A DNA stretch of 64,000 nt from Apoderus coryli (taxonomy: Eukaryota; Arthropoda; Insecta; Coleoptera; Attelabidae), in NCBI GenBank assembly GCA_911728435.2, contig OU452207.1, positions 2,108,001 through 2,172,000 of the forward strand, given 5' to 3'. Position numbers and translations under genes: made by a program. Below, one piece after another: positions 1-13,000 of this stretch. The notes under the pieces were generated by a model that saw only the letters and a list, made by a program, of their open reading frames with translations, was not told the origin of the DNA and made no database searches. Each line of letters opens with the position of its first letter. Position 1 is the stretch's first letter.

Positions 1-960
1 AGATCAGTAAGCGTGGACCTGCCACCGATAAAGCGGTGTTGATTTATTGATAAATTAAATCCTAGAAATTTGATAATATGGATATAGGTCTATAATTACA
101 AATACAAGCCCTGTCATCGCTCTTAAAAATCGGACACACCTTCGCAACCTTCCAATCCTGTGGAAAAACAAAAGTCCTGCAAATCAAATTAAAAATTCTA
201 GATAAGGGAGTGGAAAGGACAGTTATTGTATCCGTTACAAAAAAGAGGGTATTTCATCCGGACCGGAAGTAAACTTATTTTTCAATTTTCGGGCAGCCTA
301 AAAAATCTCCTCCTCAGAAATGTCATATAAGAGATAGTCGCGATTTGCCACCAAGTCAGATCTCGCAGCACAATTGTCCTCCGATCCGACAAAAACGCTC
401 TCAAAATAGCTTGCAAATGCCTCAACAATTTGTTGATCAATAGTCCGATTGCCATCGTTCATTACACCAGGTATCCGAGAGTCATGATTGTTTGCGTTAA
501 TATATGACCAAAACATTTTAGGATCCGTATTTATGTTATCTTCACACAGTCGGACATATGACATATGTAAGCCTCCGCAATTTGATTCTTTAGAACACGT
601 CTAATCTCGCTAAATTTTTCATAATAATATTCCATATTTGTACTTTTAAACTTCTTGTGATAATAATTTTTCCGTTTGACATTTCTAACAATGCTTGAAG
701 TGTACCAACGTATAGCTATGTCGAACCGTTTTGACTAGTGGAACATACAAGTCGAACAGACCGTGCAAATTCTCATAAAACATGCTCAACGCAAGATCAA
801 GACAACGAATATCTGCCAGACATCCAATCAAACCCAACGAGCGCGGCATAAAGCCCCTGGTAATCAGCTTTTCGCAAGGGAAAATACAGTATACTTTTAT
901 ACAAATGAACATACAATTGTTAATACATAGAGGATTTTTAAAATATATTGTTATGAAAAG
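1..960 (-). mobile_element. Jockey-type LINE ORF2 fragment, truncated
   Basis: Read on the minus strand from about 960 to 1, broken frames match the stretch of a Jockey-like ORF2 between the endonuclease and the reverse transcriptase. The best open part is 564-298, with the pattern FWSYINANN followed by a segment of the QQIVEAFASYFE type, which is typical of this linker. Downstream, the codons near 300-1 still resemble the start of the RT domain (remnants of a GPD motif and of the PIF/NYRPIS region), but stops and frameshifts interrupt them. The catalytic RT motif is not reached before the window edge. It is a dead copy. The related + strand copies at 1530-3349 and 49820-51390 show the same linker style. 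Confidence 0.75.
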
Positions 961-1529
961 TTAAAAGGGTGCGCCTATGGACGGCTGCCGTCGGTATTGT
1001 TATTACAAAGGGATATCGAGTTGTGTTTTTTTATATCATTTGAAACTAACTTTAAAACCACTATAATTATGCAGCTAAATGATTCCCTACTAAGAATAAC
1101 GAAAGAGAATAAAAAAACACATTTTTCTAATAAATTTTCTAATGCATTAAAACTACTAACGAAGTTATTTTAAGAAAATCTATGGCAGGAAAACGTTAAA
1201 CGGTTTCTACGACTTTTATAGCTCCGTTTTTCCATATTATCCGTAATAATATTATTATAATTCAAAATGCGGAACATGATATTATTAAGTAGTCTAATAA
1301 TAATAATATATTAGAGCTTCCATTAGGAATAATAATGCTTTTACCAGCTAAATATAGCTACTCCTCCATCATTTTTTATTTATGTCTTAAAGTACCTAAA
1401 ATAGTGTTTAGTAGGATAAATTATAGCTGTAGAATTATGATATAGAGCAGGGGTTCCCAAACTTTTCAGGTGGCGGCACCCTTCCAGGTTTAGCCTGACC
1501 GCCATTTTAAAAGTTAGAACGTCAAAAAC
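961..1529. other. AT-rich spacer, no gene seen
   Basis: Between the two opposed LINE fragments lies AT-rich sequence with short ATT/ATA runs (around 1250-1330) and no supported reading frame. I see no coding exon or RNA gene in it. Confidence 0.5.
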
Positions 1530-3349
1530 AAACAAACAAAAACTTAAGCACTTAGTGTGTTTAAAGAAGGAGGCGCATAAAAGGTATCAAGAAACTGGTG
1601 ACGAGGCACTGTATTGGGAATTTGTTAGGTTACGAACACAATGTAAGGCCAAGTCTAAAGAATGATATAAATCATTTGTCGCACATTTGGAGACATATAT
1701 TGGCAACAATCCTCGTCACTTTTGGCATTTTATTAATAATAAGAAAAATAACAATGGTCTTCCAAAATCAATGTTTTTTAACGATCAGGTAGCTGGTACG
1801 GGTCTCAAATCTTTTCGCTCAGTTTTTCTCCAGCGTTTATGATGGATCTGCGTGTAATATTGGGGAATTTTCTGGTATCAATTCGGGAAACATCACATTT
1901 GATGGTATTTCTGTAGGTGAGGTGTATGACAAAATCCTTAGAATCCTTAATAAAACTTCCGTTGGTCCAGACAACATAGAGAAATAGAGAAATTTCCAGA
2001 CGCCCGGAAAACTAGCTATGTGATACCTATATACAAATCTGGTGCCTCTGGAGACATCTCGAATTACAGAGGAGTTTGCAATCAATCTGCAGTAGCGAAG
2101 CTATTCGATGGCCTTCTGTTCGATCAATTTGAATGGAAATGCAGAGGGTCAACACGGTTTCTGTAGAAAAAAATCTACAGTTACGAATTTGATTTCTTAT
2201 GAACTTGATATATTGGATGCTGTGAGTGGAGGTTATCAGGTGGATTCGGTGTATACCGACTTCGCCAAAGCATTTGATAGGGTGAACTTTGATATTTTGT
2301 TGGCAAAGCTGGGAGTGTTCGGATTTTCTGATCATGCCTTATGTTGGTCGGAAAGTTTTTTATTTTTGTCAACGATATCAGTGATGTATTGAAGTTTTCG
2401 ATGGCTAATCTATTTGCGGATGATTTAAAGATTTATAGAAGAATTTCGTGCGAGGCCGATGTTGAATATTTGCAGAGCGATGTTGATGCGCTGTGGCAGT
2501 GGTCTGTGTATAATAATTTTAAATTCAATATCAATAAGTGTTCATTTATTAGCTTCTTTCGCAAGAGGAATAGATTTCCTAGTCGGTACACGATGGCTGC
2601 TAATCAGTTGAAATATGTTGACAAAATAAAAGAGTTGGGTGTTCACTTTTCAGAGTATATTGACTTTAATGAACACATATGCCGAATGTCTCAGAATGAT
2701 CATAAAGTATTGGGATTTGTGATGCGAAATTCTAGAGACTTATCGATTCCGAGCTGTTTGTTGTATGTGTCCCTGGTTCGTTCTTCACTGGAATACGCGT
2801 CAGTGATTTGGTCGCCATATTATCAGACTTATATAAATATGATTGAGAGATTTCAGGACAAGTTTTTGCGTTATGCTGCGTTTAGAATGGGTATACATAT
2901 GCGCAATTATCATAGATCGAACCTACGAGGGGCGTTAAACTTGGATACTCTTGGTAAACGCAGAGTTTTAAACGACTTGATATTTACGTATAATGTTTTG
3001 AATAAAGGTAACATAAATTGTCCTGCTGTCCTGCATAGGATTTACTTCAATGTGCCAGTGCGTGATTTACGACACCATGATCTCTTCTTTCACCATACAA
3101 GTAGAAATAATTATACATACTTTTCTCCTATTGATAGAACTCTTCGCATTCTGAATGAACATGATTGTATAGATATCTTTTGCAATTCTCTTTTATAATT
3201 TAAACGTTAAATTAATTGTTGTATTGAGTAGAACTCATAACAGATCTTGAATTTATTATGAATTTGTTTAGTTTGACTTAGGTACTGTCATGTATATAAG
3301 AAATTTGTTTTAAATATAATTGGGGTATCCCGTTAATTTAATAAAAAAA
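1530..3349 (+). mobile_element. Jockey-type LINE, 5'-truncated, RT and C-terminal part
   Basis: Broken + strand frames run from a lysine-rich linker (about 1560, KKEAHKRYQ) through the RT domain to the C-terminal domain. The 2108-2340 frame keeps the FAKAFDRVNFD motif (RT block with the first catalytic Asp). The 2341-3198 frame carries FADD at about residue 27, the catalytic motif, followed by the conserved INKC and LGVHF blocks and the thumb/C-terminal region. Sequence between HALCW and the VNDIS block, including the PQG motif, is deleted near 2340, so the copy cannot encode an active RT. An AATAAA-like stretch and an A-run at about 3338-3349 mark the 3' end. It is the same family as the copy at 49820-51390. 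Confidence 0.85.
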
Positions 3350-4022
3350 AGTGACATGCCTAAATTTTGTCGCAAAATTAAAGCCGTTTTACAGAAATCG
3401 CATGGTATGGCCGAGTGCCATTCTTAATGGACGACCCGGTACATGACATATGTCTAGAACTTTCTAAAGAATCCAAAAATGTATTTGATTTGGCGGATAC
3501 ACACTGTATATAAGAAACAGTACATTTCGATGCTTTACAAAAACTAAAAATCTGATTAAAAAAACTTTATCGATCGATCATGGTTAATTTTATCCAAAAA
3601 TGGATTATGACTTCCTGTCTACTTGTTTTCCATTTCGTCTGTACAATTTCCAAATTAGACCCTTTTTTATAGCGATTTTTAGTCTGGTCTAGTGTTATCT
3701 GGGGTAGTGTAGGATCGTATTTCCCTAGCCACAAAGCAATTACTTTATAATTCAAACATTGTTATGACAAACCCAAAATATACTTACAAAATACACACAC
3801 CACGATCTATTATCAAATTATACTTGAATACAGAGTGCTATTACCAACCCCTTGGGACTAATAGGGCGTAACATGTTTTCCCTGAACATGGTACACGAAA
3901 TTCCCATTATTACCAACCACTTCATTCATTTTAGTAATAGTTTAAAGGGAAGAAATTGTACCAATGGATGTTTTTTTTATTAAGCTAGGAAATGTTCCTT
4001 TAAAACTTTCATTTTATTGCAG
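3350..4022. other. Probable Pka-R1 intron sequence, no exon recognised
   Basis: The stretch ends in a good 3' splice site (pyrimidine-rich run and TTGCAG at 4017-4022), so its right part must be intron of Pka-R1. I looked for an exon encoding the RI dimerisation/docking domain and saw none. Short repeats such as ACATATGTCTAGAACTTTC are present but not assignable. Confidence 0.5.
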
Positions 4023-7000
4023 GAACAAGCCTTGGATGCTAAACAACAAGCTGCCTCACCGGAAGACACTGAAGACTTGTCACCGCTTCCTTCCCACACT
4101 CAGGGTCCAGTCAGACGACGTGGTGGTATTTCTGCTGAACCAGTAACGGAAGAAGATGCCACGAGCTATGTCAAAAAAGTACGTAGAATGACCAATTGTA
4201 AATGTACCGATATTTTTGAATTATACATACCAAATGGTACCAGATCTTTTTTCCACTGCGATTAGCCGGTGAAATAACCTTTTAGATTTTTTTGGTTGAT
4301 CGTAAGGAACGGCATACATTCCATTAGAAAAAACTTTACTGAGAGAAGCTTGGAGGGTTCTGTTGCCTTGTTATCTTGCCATGAACGCAATAACTATCTT
4401 TGAAGCTGTTGGACAGCTGCGCTTGTTCTCATCAGATGTTACAACCATTTGACTGGAACCTTTCTCATTCCGATCGGTTAAGGAGAGAAATTTCATGAAC
4501 TACTACCATGTGGTCCTTTTTTCAAGATTATCTGCGGCAACTGGATCAGTTAGAGTTAGACAATATCCATTAATCATATCCTTTGACTTTTTTAAAGCTG
4601 TTGGACAGCTGCGATTGTTGTCATGAGATGTTACAACCATTTGACTGGAACCTTTCTCATTCCGATCGGTTAAGGAGAGAAACTTCATTAACTACTACCA
4701 TGTGCTCCTTGTTCCAAGATTATCTGTGGCAACTGAATCAGTTAGAGTTAGGCAATATGCATTAATCATATACTTTGACTTTTTTGAAGCTGTATGACGG
4801 CTGCGATTGTTGTCATGAGATGTTACAACCGTTTGACTTGAAGCTTTCTCATTCCCATCGGTGAAGGAAACAAACTTCATTAACTACTACCATGTGGTCC
4901 TTTTTTTCAAGATTATCTGTGGCAACTGGATCAGTTACAGTTAGGCAATATCCATTAATCATATCCTTTGACTTTTTGAAGCTGTTGGATGGCTTCGATT
5001 GTTGTCAGGAGATGTTACAACCATTTGACTTGAAGCTTTCTCATTCCTATCGGTGAAGGAGACAAGCTTCATTAACTACTACCATGTGGTCCTTTTTTTC
5101 AAGATTATCTGTGGCAACTGGATCAGTTAGAGTTAGGCAATATCCATTAATCATATTCTTTGACTTTTTTGAAGCTGTTGGATGGCTTCGATTGTTGTCA
5201 GGAGATGTTACAACCATTTGACTTGAAGCTTTCTCATTCCTATCGGTGAAGGAGACAAGCTTCATTAACTAATACCATGTGGTCCTTTTTACAAGATTAT
5301 GTGTGGCAACTGGATCAGTTAGAGTTAGGCAATATCCATTAATCATATCCTTTGACTTTTTTGAAGCTGTTGGACAGCTGAGATTGTTGTTATCAGATGT
5401 TACAACCATTTGACTGAAGGCTTTCTCATTCCCATCGGTGAAGGAGACAAACTTCTTCAACTACTACCAAGTGGTCCTTTTTTCAAGATTATCTACGGCA
5501 ACTGGATCAGTTAGAGTTAGGCAATATCCATTAATCATATCCTTTGACTTTTTTGAAGCTGTTGGACAGCTGAGATTGTTGTTATCAGATGTTACAACCA
5601 TTTGACTGAAGGCTTTCTCATTCCCATCGGTGAAGGAGACAAACTTCTTCAACTACTACCAAGTGGTCCTTTTTTCAAGATTATCTACGGCAACTGGATC
5701 AGTTAGAGTTAGGCAATATCCATTAATCATATCCTTTGACTTTTTTGAAGCTGTTGGACAGCTGAGATTGTTGTTATCAGATGTTACAACCATTTGACTG
5801 AAGGCTTTCTCATTCCCATCGGTGAAGGAGACAAACTTCATTAACTAGTACCATGTGGTCCTTTTTACAAGATTATCTGTGGCAACTGGATCAGTTAGAG
5901 TTAGGCAATATCCATTAATCATATCCTTTGACTTTTTTGAAGCTGTTGGACAGCTGAGATTGTTGTTATCAGATGTTACAACCATTTGACTGAAGGCTTT
6001 CTCATTCCCATCGGTGAAGGAGACAAACTTCTTCAACTACTACCAAGTGGTCCTTTTTTCAAGATTATCTACGGCAACTGGATCAGTTAGAGTTAGGCAA
6101 TATCCATTAATCATATCCTTTGACTTTTTTGAAGCTGTTGGACAGCTGAGATTGTTGTTATCAGATGTTACAACCATTTGACTGAAGGCTTTCTCATTCC
6201 CATCGGTGAAGGAGACAAACTTCTTCAACTACTACCAAGTGGTCCTTTTTTCAAGATTATCTACGGCAACTGGATCAGTTAGAGTTAGGCAATATCCATT
6301 AATCATATCCTTTGACTTTTTTGAAGCTGTTGGACAGCTGAGATTGTTGTTATCAGATGTTACAACCATTTGACTGAAGGCTTTTTCATTCCCATCGGTG
6401 AAGGAGACAAACTTCTTCAACTACTACCAAGTGGTCCTTTTTTCAAGATTATCTACGGCAACTGGATCAGTTAGAGTTAGGCAATATCCATTAATCATAT
6501 CCTTTGACTTTTTTGAAGCTGTTGGACAGCTGAGATTGTTGTTATCAGATGTTACAACCATTTGACTGAAGGCTTTCTCATTCCCATCGGTGAAGGAGAC
6601 AAACTTCATTAACTAGTACCATGTGGTCCTTTTTACAAGATTATCTGTGGCAACTGGATCAGTTAGAGTTAGGCAATATCCATTAATCATATCCTTTGAC
6701 TTTTTTGAAGCTGTTGGACAGCTGAGATTGTTGTTATCAGATGTTACAACCATTTGACTGAAGGCTTTCTCATTCCCATCGGTGAAGGAGACAAACTTCT
6801 TCAACTACTACCAAGTGGTCCTTTTTTCAAGATTATCTACGGCAACTGGATCAGTTAGAGTTAGGCAATATCCATTAATCATATCCTTTGACTTTTTTGA
6901 AGCTGTTGGACAGCTGAGATTGTTGTTATCAGATGTTACAACAATTTAACTGAAGGCTTTCTCATTCCCATCGGTGAAGGAGACAAACTTCATTAACTAC

Positions 7001-10000
7001 TACCATGTGGTCCTTTTTTCTAGATTATCTGCGGCAACGGGATCAGTTAGAGTTGGGCAATGTCCATTAATCATATCCTTTGACTTTTTTGAAGCTGTTG
7101 GACAGCTGAGATTGTTGTTATCAGATGTTACAACCATTTGACTGAAGGCTTTCTCACTCCCATCGGTGAAGAAGACAAACTTCATTAACTAATACCATGT
7201 GGTCCTTTTTTTCAAGATTATCTGTGGCAACTGAATCAGTTAGAGTTAGGCAATATCCATTAATCATATCCTTTGACTTTTTTGAAGCTGTTTGACAGCT
7301 GAGATTGTTGTTATCAGATGTTACAACCATTTGACTGAAGGCTTTCTCACTACCATCGGTGAAGGAGACAAACTTCTTTAACTAATACCATGTGGTCCTT
7401 TTTACAAGATTATCTGTGGCAACTGGATCAGTTAGAGTTAGGCAATATCCATTAAACATATCCTTTGACTTTTTTGAAGCTGTTTGACAGCTGAGATTGT
7501 TGTTATCAGATGTTACAACCATTTGACTGAAGGCTTTCTCACTACCATCGGTGAAGGAGACAAACTTCTTTAACTAATACCATGTGGTCCTTTTAACAAG
7601 ATTATCTGTGGCAACTGGATCAGTTAGAGTTAGACAATATCCATTAATCATATCCTTTGACTTTTTTGAAGCTGTTGGACAGCTGAGATTGTTGTTATCA
7701 GATGTTACAACCATTTGACTGAAGGCTTTCTCATTCCCATCGGTGAACGAGACAAACTTCATTAACTAATACCATGTGGTCCTTTTTTTCAAGATTATCT
7801 GTGGCAACTGGATCAGTTAGAGTTAGGCAATATCCTTTAAGCATATCCTTTGACTTTGTTGAAGCTGTTGGACAGGTGAGATTGTTGTTATCAGATGTTA
7901 CAACCATTTGACTGAAGGCTTTCTCATTCCCATCGGTGAAGGAGACAAACTTCATTAACTAATACCATTTGGCTCTTTTTTTCAAGATTCTCTGTGGCAA
8001 CTGGATCAGTTAGAGTTAGGCAATATCCATTAATAATATCCTTTGACTTTTTTGAAGCTGTTGGACAGCTGAGATTGTTGTTATCAGATGTTACAACCAT
8101 TTGACTGAAGGCTTTCTCATTCCCATCGGTGAAGGAGATAAACTTCATTAACTACTACTATGTGATTCTTTTTTCAAGATTATCTGTGGCAACTGGATCA
8201 GTTAGAGTTAGGCAATATCCATTAAACATATCCTTTGACTTTTTTGAAGCTGTTGGACAGCTGCAATTGTTGTCATCAGATGTTACAACCATTTGCCTTG
8301 AAGCTTTCTCATTCCCATCGGTGAAGGAGATAAACTTCATTAACTACTACCATGTGGTTCTTTTTTCAAGATTATCTGTGGCAACTGGATCAGTTAGAGT
8401 TAGGCAATATCCATTAAACATATCCTTTGACATTTTTGAAGCTGTTGGATAGCTGCGATTGTTGTCACAGATGTTACAACCATTTGACTGAAGGCTTTCT
8501 CACTCCCATCGGTGAAGGAGACAAACTTCATTAACTAATACCATGTGGTCCTCTTTACAAGATTATCTGTGGCAACTGAATCAGTTAGAGTTAGAAAATA
8601 TCCATTAATCAAATCCTTTCACTTTTTTGAAGCTGTTGGACAGCTGATATTGTTGTTATCAGATGTTACAACCATTTGACTGAAGGCTTTCTCATTCCCA
8701 TCGGTGAAGGAGACGAAATTCATTAACAAATACCATTTGGGCCTTTTTTCAAGATTCTCTGTGGCAACTGGATCAGTTAGAGTTAGGCAATATCCATTAA
8801 TCATATCCTTTGACTTTTTTGAAGCTGTTGGACAGCTGAGATTGTTATCAGATGTTACAATGATTTGAATTGAAGGCAATATCCACCTGTTACTTCTTTG
8901 AAGCTGTTATAAGGTTGCGATTGATTTGTGGGCCCAGCTGTTTGAAGAGGAGCACTGTGCTCCTATAGCCAAGCGGCTATAAAGGCTCTAAGTTCATCAA
9001 GAAGAGTCTGGTCTGTAGACGAAATATTAGAACAATCTGATTGATGATATATCAAAAAAGCCGACAGCTTGGGGAAGAAGACCATGACGATCTACAACCG
9101 ATTCAGTTCTTCGGACAGTGACCGTGCACGATCCACACACTCCAGATCCAGAAAACAATACTGTAATCGTTTCTCTTTCATAGGTTGTGCCTAAAGACTA
9201 CAAAACAATGGCTGCTCTATCGAAAGCAATTGCGAAAAACGTCCTGTTCTCACATTTGGACGAAAATGAGAGATCGGACATTTTCGATGCCATGTTCCCA
9301 GTGACGTTCCTTCCAGGCGAAGTTATCATTCAACAGGGTGACGAGGGAGATAATTTCTATGTTATTGATCAAGGTGAAGTTGAGGTAAGTTGAACCCGTA
9401 ATTTGCGCTCTTGAAATGTCAGTCTTTAACTGCGATTTGTCTGCATAGATTTACGTTAACAATGAGCTGGTGACTGTTATTGGTGAAGGCGGGAGTTTTG
9501 GTGAATTAGCACTTATTTACGGTACACCAAGAGCAGCAACAGTTAAAGCTAAAACAGACGTTAAACTGTGGGGTATTGACAGAGACTCATATAGGTAATT
9601 TCGAGGTATTTATCGATAAAAATTGATTTTTAAACCAAATTCTTCTAGACGAATTTTGATGGGTTCGACAATCAGGAAACGAAAAATGTACGAAGAGTTC
9701 CTATCCAGAGTTTCCATATTGGAGAACTTGGATAAATGGGAACGGCTTACAGTTGCTGATGCTTTGGAACCAGTCGGTTTTGAAGATGGTGAAATTATCG
9801 TTAGACAAGGTACTTTTGGGAATTTCCCTTTTGCTTTGGCAACGGTTTGTTGTAACTTGTTTTTGTTTTTTAGGTGAGCCTGGTGATGATTTCTACATCA
9901 TTGTTGAAGGAACAGCCCTTGTAAAGCAAAACAGGGCAGAGGGTGAAGAACCAACGGAGGTGGGTCGATTGGGACCCAGTGATTATTTCGGTGAAATTGC

Positions 10001-13000
10001 GCTACTGTTGGACAGGCCTAGAGCCGCGACGGTTGTAGCAACGGGACCGTTGAGGTGTGTTAAGTTGGATAGAGCAAGGTAAGGACTTAATTAACGATCC
10101 TAGTATCTGTTTGCGTTCTAGGTTCCTTGCTTTGGTTATGATCAAAGACAGGAACCTGGAACACAAACAATTGACAAATTAAGAGATGAGCATTGATCAT
10201 TTCTAAATTAATGATATGCAAGGCTTCTTGTATTGCCAGAATTTTAAAACTTGTATTGGATTCTCTCGTTTCCTCTTCAGCCGAGCATCTCCCAGTATAT
10301 TGTTTCAAATTTTCCAACAAGTGTTGGAGTTGTCACTTCTATATGGTGCCCTGGCTGAGGGTCGTTTCGTAAACCATTGTTTTTCCTGGCCAAGATTTCC
10401 TGTAAACCGATGACATCTCTTCGATAATGCTTATTCAGGCATGGCGCAGTCGGTGAAATCTAGGTTTTATACTAAGGAGTCATAGAACATGGCTCTTTAA
10501 CTACCCATGGCAACGCCCATGCATTTTGGTATTGAATGTCTGATAGTTTCGTCCTCTTCCCTCCAAAATCTGCATTTGTCAATTCCCCAATCGTACCATA
10601 TGGTTCTTTGATTCCAGGAAGGCGGCATTATTCAGACGTCGAGTTAAAATCGTTTGCTATGGCGAGTGTAACAAGTACTGCTCTCTGCTGTTATCAAACG
10701 ATCCTCAAAAACTCCTCAATAGCTTCCACTGTTGATCCTTCCTTGGATTTTATTAGCGACTTGTAACTGATGGTTCTAAGGAGGCAAATTGGTTGGAAAT
10801 CCTCTGATATTAGGGTCAATTTGGCGTTCTTCCAGACATGCGGGAAAACTGGCTCTTGCAGGGGAGAATTTTTGACCTCATCACGTATATAATCCTCTCC
10901 TGGCGAGTCCAGCTATTGACTTCTCGAGTTCATCTAATGTAATTTCTACATTGTTTGTGCTTTTAACTCGTGTGTTTCGTATTCCCAGCCTTAGAAAACT
11001 AAAATTGGAAAAGTGGCATCCCTATAAGGTAACTTTGATCCAAGAGCTTTCCAGGGATGATCCAGACCGACGGATGCAGTTCTGCGAAACGTTACTGGAT
11101 ATTTGCAATGTAATAAATATTGGTTTCTCTGACAAACCTACGTTTACACTAGAAGGAACAGTAAATCGGTAGAACTGCAGGTACTGGGCCCAGGAGAATC
11201 CAAAATGGATGAGAGTATCCTCAGAAAACACATGCCGCTATGGCGGCAAATAGGAATATTGGACCCTATTATTTTGAAGAAACCTTAAATGGTCCAATTT
11301 TTACAGGACTATATTGTACCCAATCTGACAATCCTATTTCCTAATGCAAATAATCCTGCTCTACCAAACGCAAACTTATGGTATAAGCAGGATGGTGCAT
11401 CGGGGCATTTCGCAATTGATGTGCGAAGATATCTTGATGAAGTCTTTCCGAATAGATGGATAGGCAGGCTGACCTCAATCCCTTACAGATTGTTTTTCTA
11501 TGGGGCCATTTAAAAAATGTCGTATACAAAAGTAGGACAGAAAAAATCGCAGATTTCTGGAGGTAAGATTTCTCTTCCTCCAGGAGCTCTCCATTCGTTT
11601 GAAAAGGCTTGGGACTATGTCCTGTAGGTCTATCTATCATCTATTCTTTCTCGTCTCGTCTGCTGCTATAGTGTCTGCTAGTATTTTGGAACTTCTCACG
11701 TTTGGATTGTGTCTATTTGTGACGCCGTTACAATCGACGTTGTCTTCACTCTATAGACCCTAGGGTCGTAGTTGGCATATTGGCCTCCTGAACCTCCTTG
11801 TTTGTTCCTCGGAGTCGTACTCCACCGCTGCTCGCAGAAGTGGTTTCTGATGTCGCTCTGCCTTTTTAAAGACCGATGTTGCTGGCTGTGCGAGATGTTC
11901 CGTCAAGGAATTGAGACCTAAATCCTTACGGATTACCTGTGGTACCCCAGCCTCTATGTCGCGAGTACCTGAAATGTACTTCCCAAACCGAACTCGGAAA
12001 GTTCGATTCTGCAGGTAGCTATCAATCAGTTGGATGATGCCCAGTGGATATCCAAGTTGAATCATTTTGTAGATGAGACCATCATGTCAGACTCTGTCAA
12101 AGGCTCTTGCAACGTCCAGAAACAGCGCACAGTCTCCTATTCAGCCACTCGGCTGAATATTCAACAATCCTGAACATCTGTTGTTCTGTACTATGCGCCA
12201 CTTTTTTTTTTTTTTTTTTTTATTAGGCCAAGGCAGAGAAATCATCATGACACCTAGGGAGTTCCTTACCACTTCCCTAGGTAGTGTGGGACTCTAACCC
12301 AAACTAAAACTCTGCCTTATCTTTGTTCAAGTTGCAAAACCGCGCTGTCCAGCTCCTCTGGCATTGTGATCCTTGGAACGTTGCCTTATGTTCTGCAGAA
12401 CTGTTCCGGAAACCGCTTCCAGTTGGTCCTGTGTTCCATGTAGGTGTCTTCGTCCAGTGTTCCGTCTCCGAGTTGCAGTAACATCGGGCTATGGTCAGAG
12501 GATCCTTCATTTAGCGTTATTATTTCGTACGGTGCAGTGATATTCTTGAGCACTGCGACGTCCGGGACGTCAGGGCGTGAGCCACGACTGTCGATGTGCG
12601 TCGGAGTGACCGGCCCTATCACTACAGCGACCCTTTGTTCGGTCCAGGAACTGAGATTCCTGCCGGCTGGATTGAATATACTGCTGTTCCACTCCGGTGA
12701 CTTGCAATTCAGATCCCCCAACACCACCGTGGATGCCCTGCCTCCGATTAGTGCCTCGCCTGAATATTAAACAAAAAGAACTTATACAAGCACGAGATAC
12801 CAGTTGACAACAAGATGTATGTGGCGACATCTAATGTAAGCCTGGTGAAACAAAGTTCACAAACGATGGCCGGACAAAAAGCAACGGCCCCCGTCTGGTG
12901 AAAGCATGGTAATGTGGCAAATCTCCAACATAACTTGAAGTCTTGTTACATTATGTAATAATCAATTCGTAAATGAAGCCTCCCGCTAGGGACTCGTGTT

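Noticed and set aside
8268..8286. CTGATGA in the reverse strand of some 192-bp monomers
   Set aside because: No GAAA box or helix II follows at the needed distance and most monomers lack the word.
4503..8879. Series of 61-74 codon minus-strand frames beginning [16 protein letters not shown]
   Set aside because: They are the monomers of the 192-bp satellite. Each is closed by stops at the junction, there are no splice sites linking them, and they sit in an intron on the opposite strand to Pka-R1.
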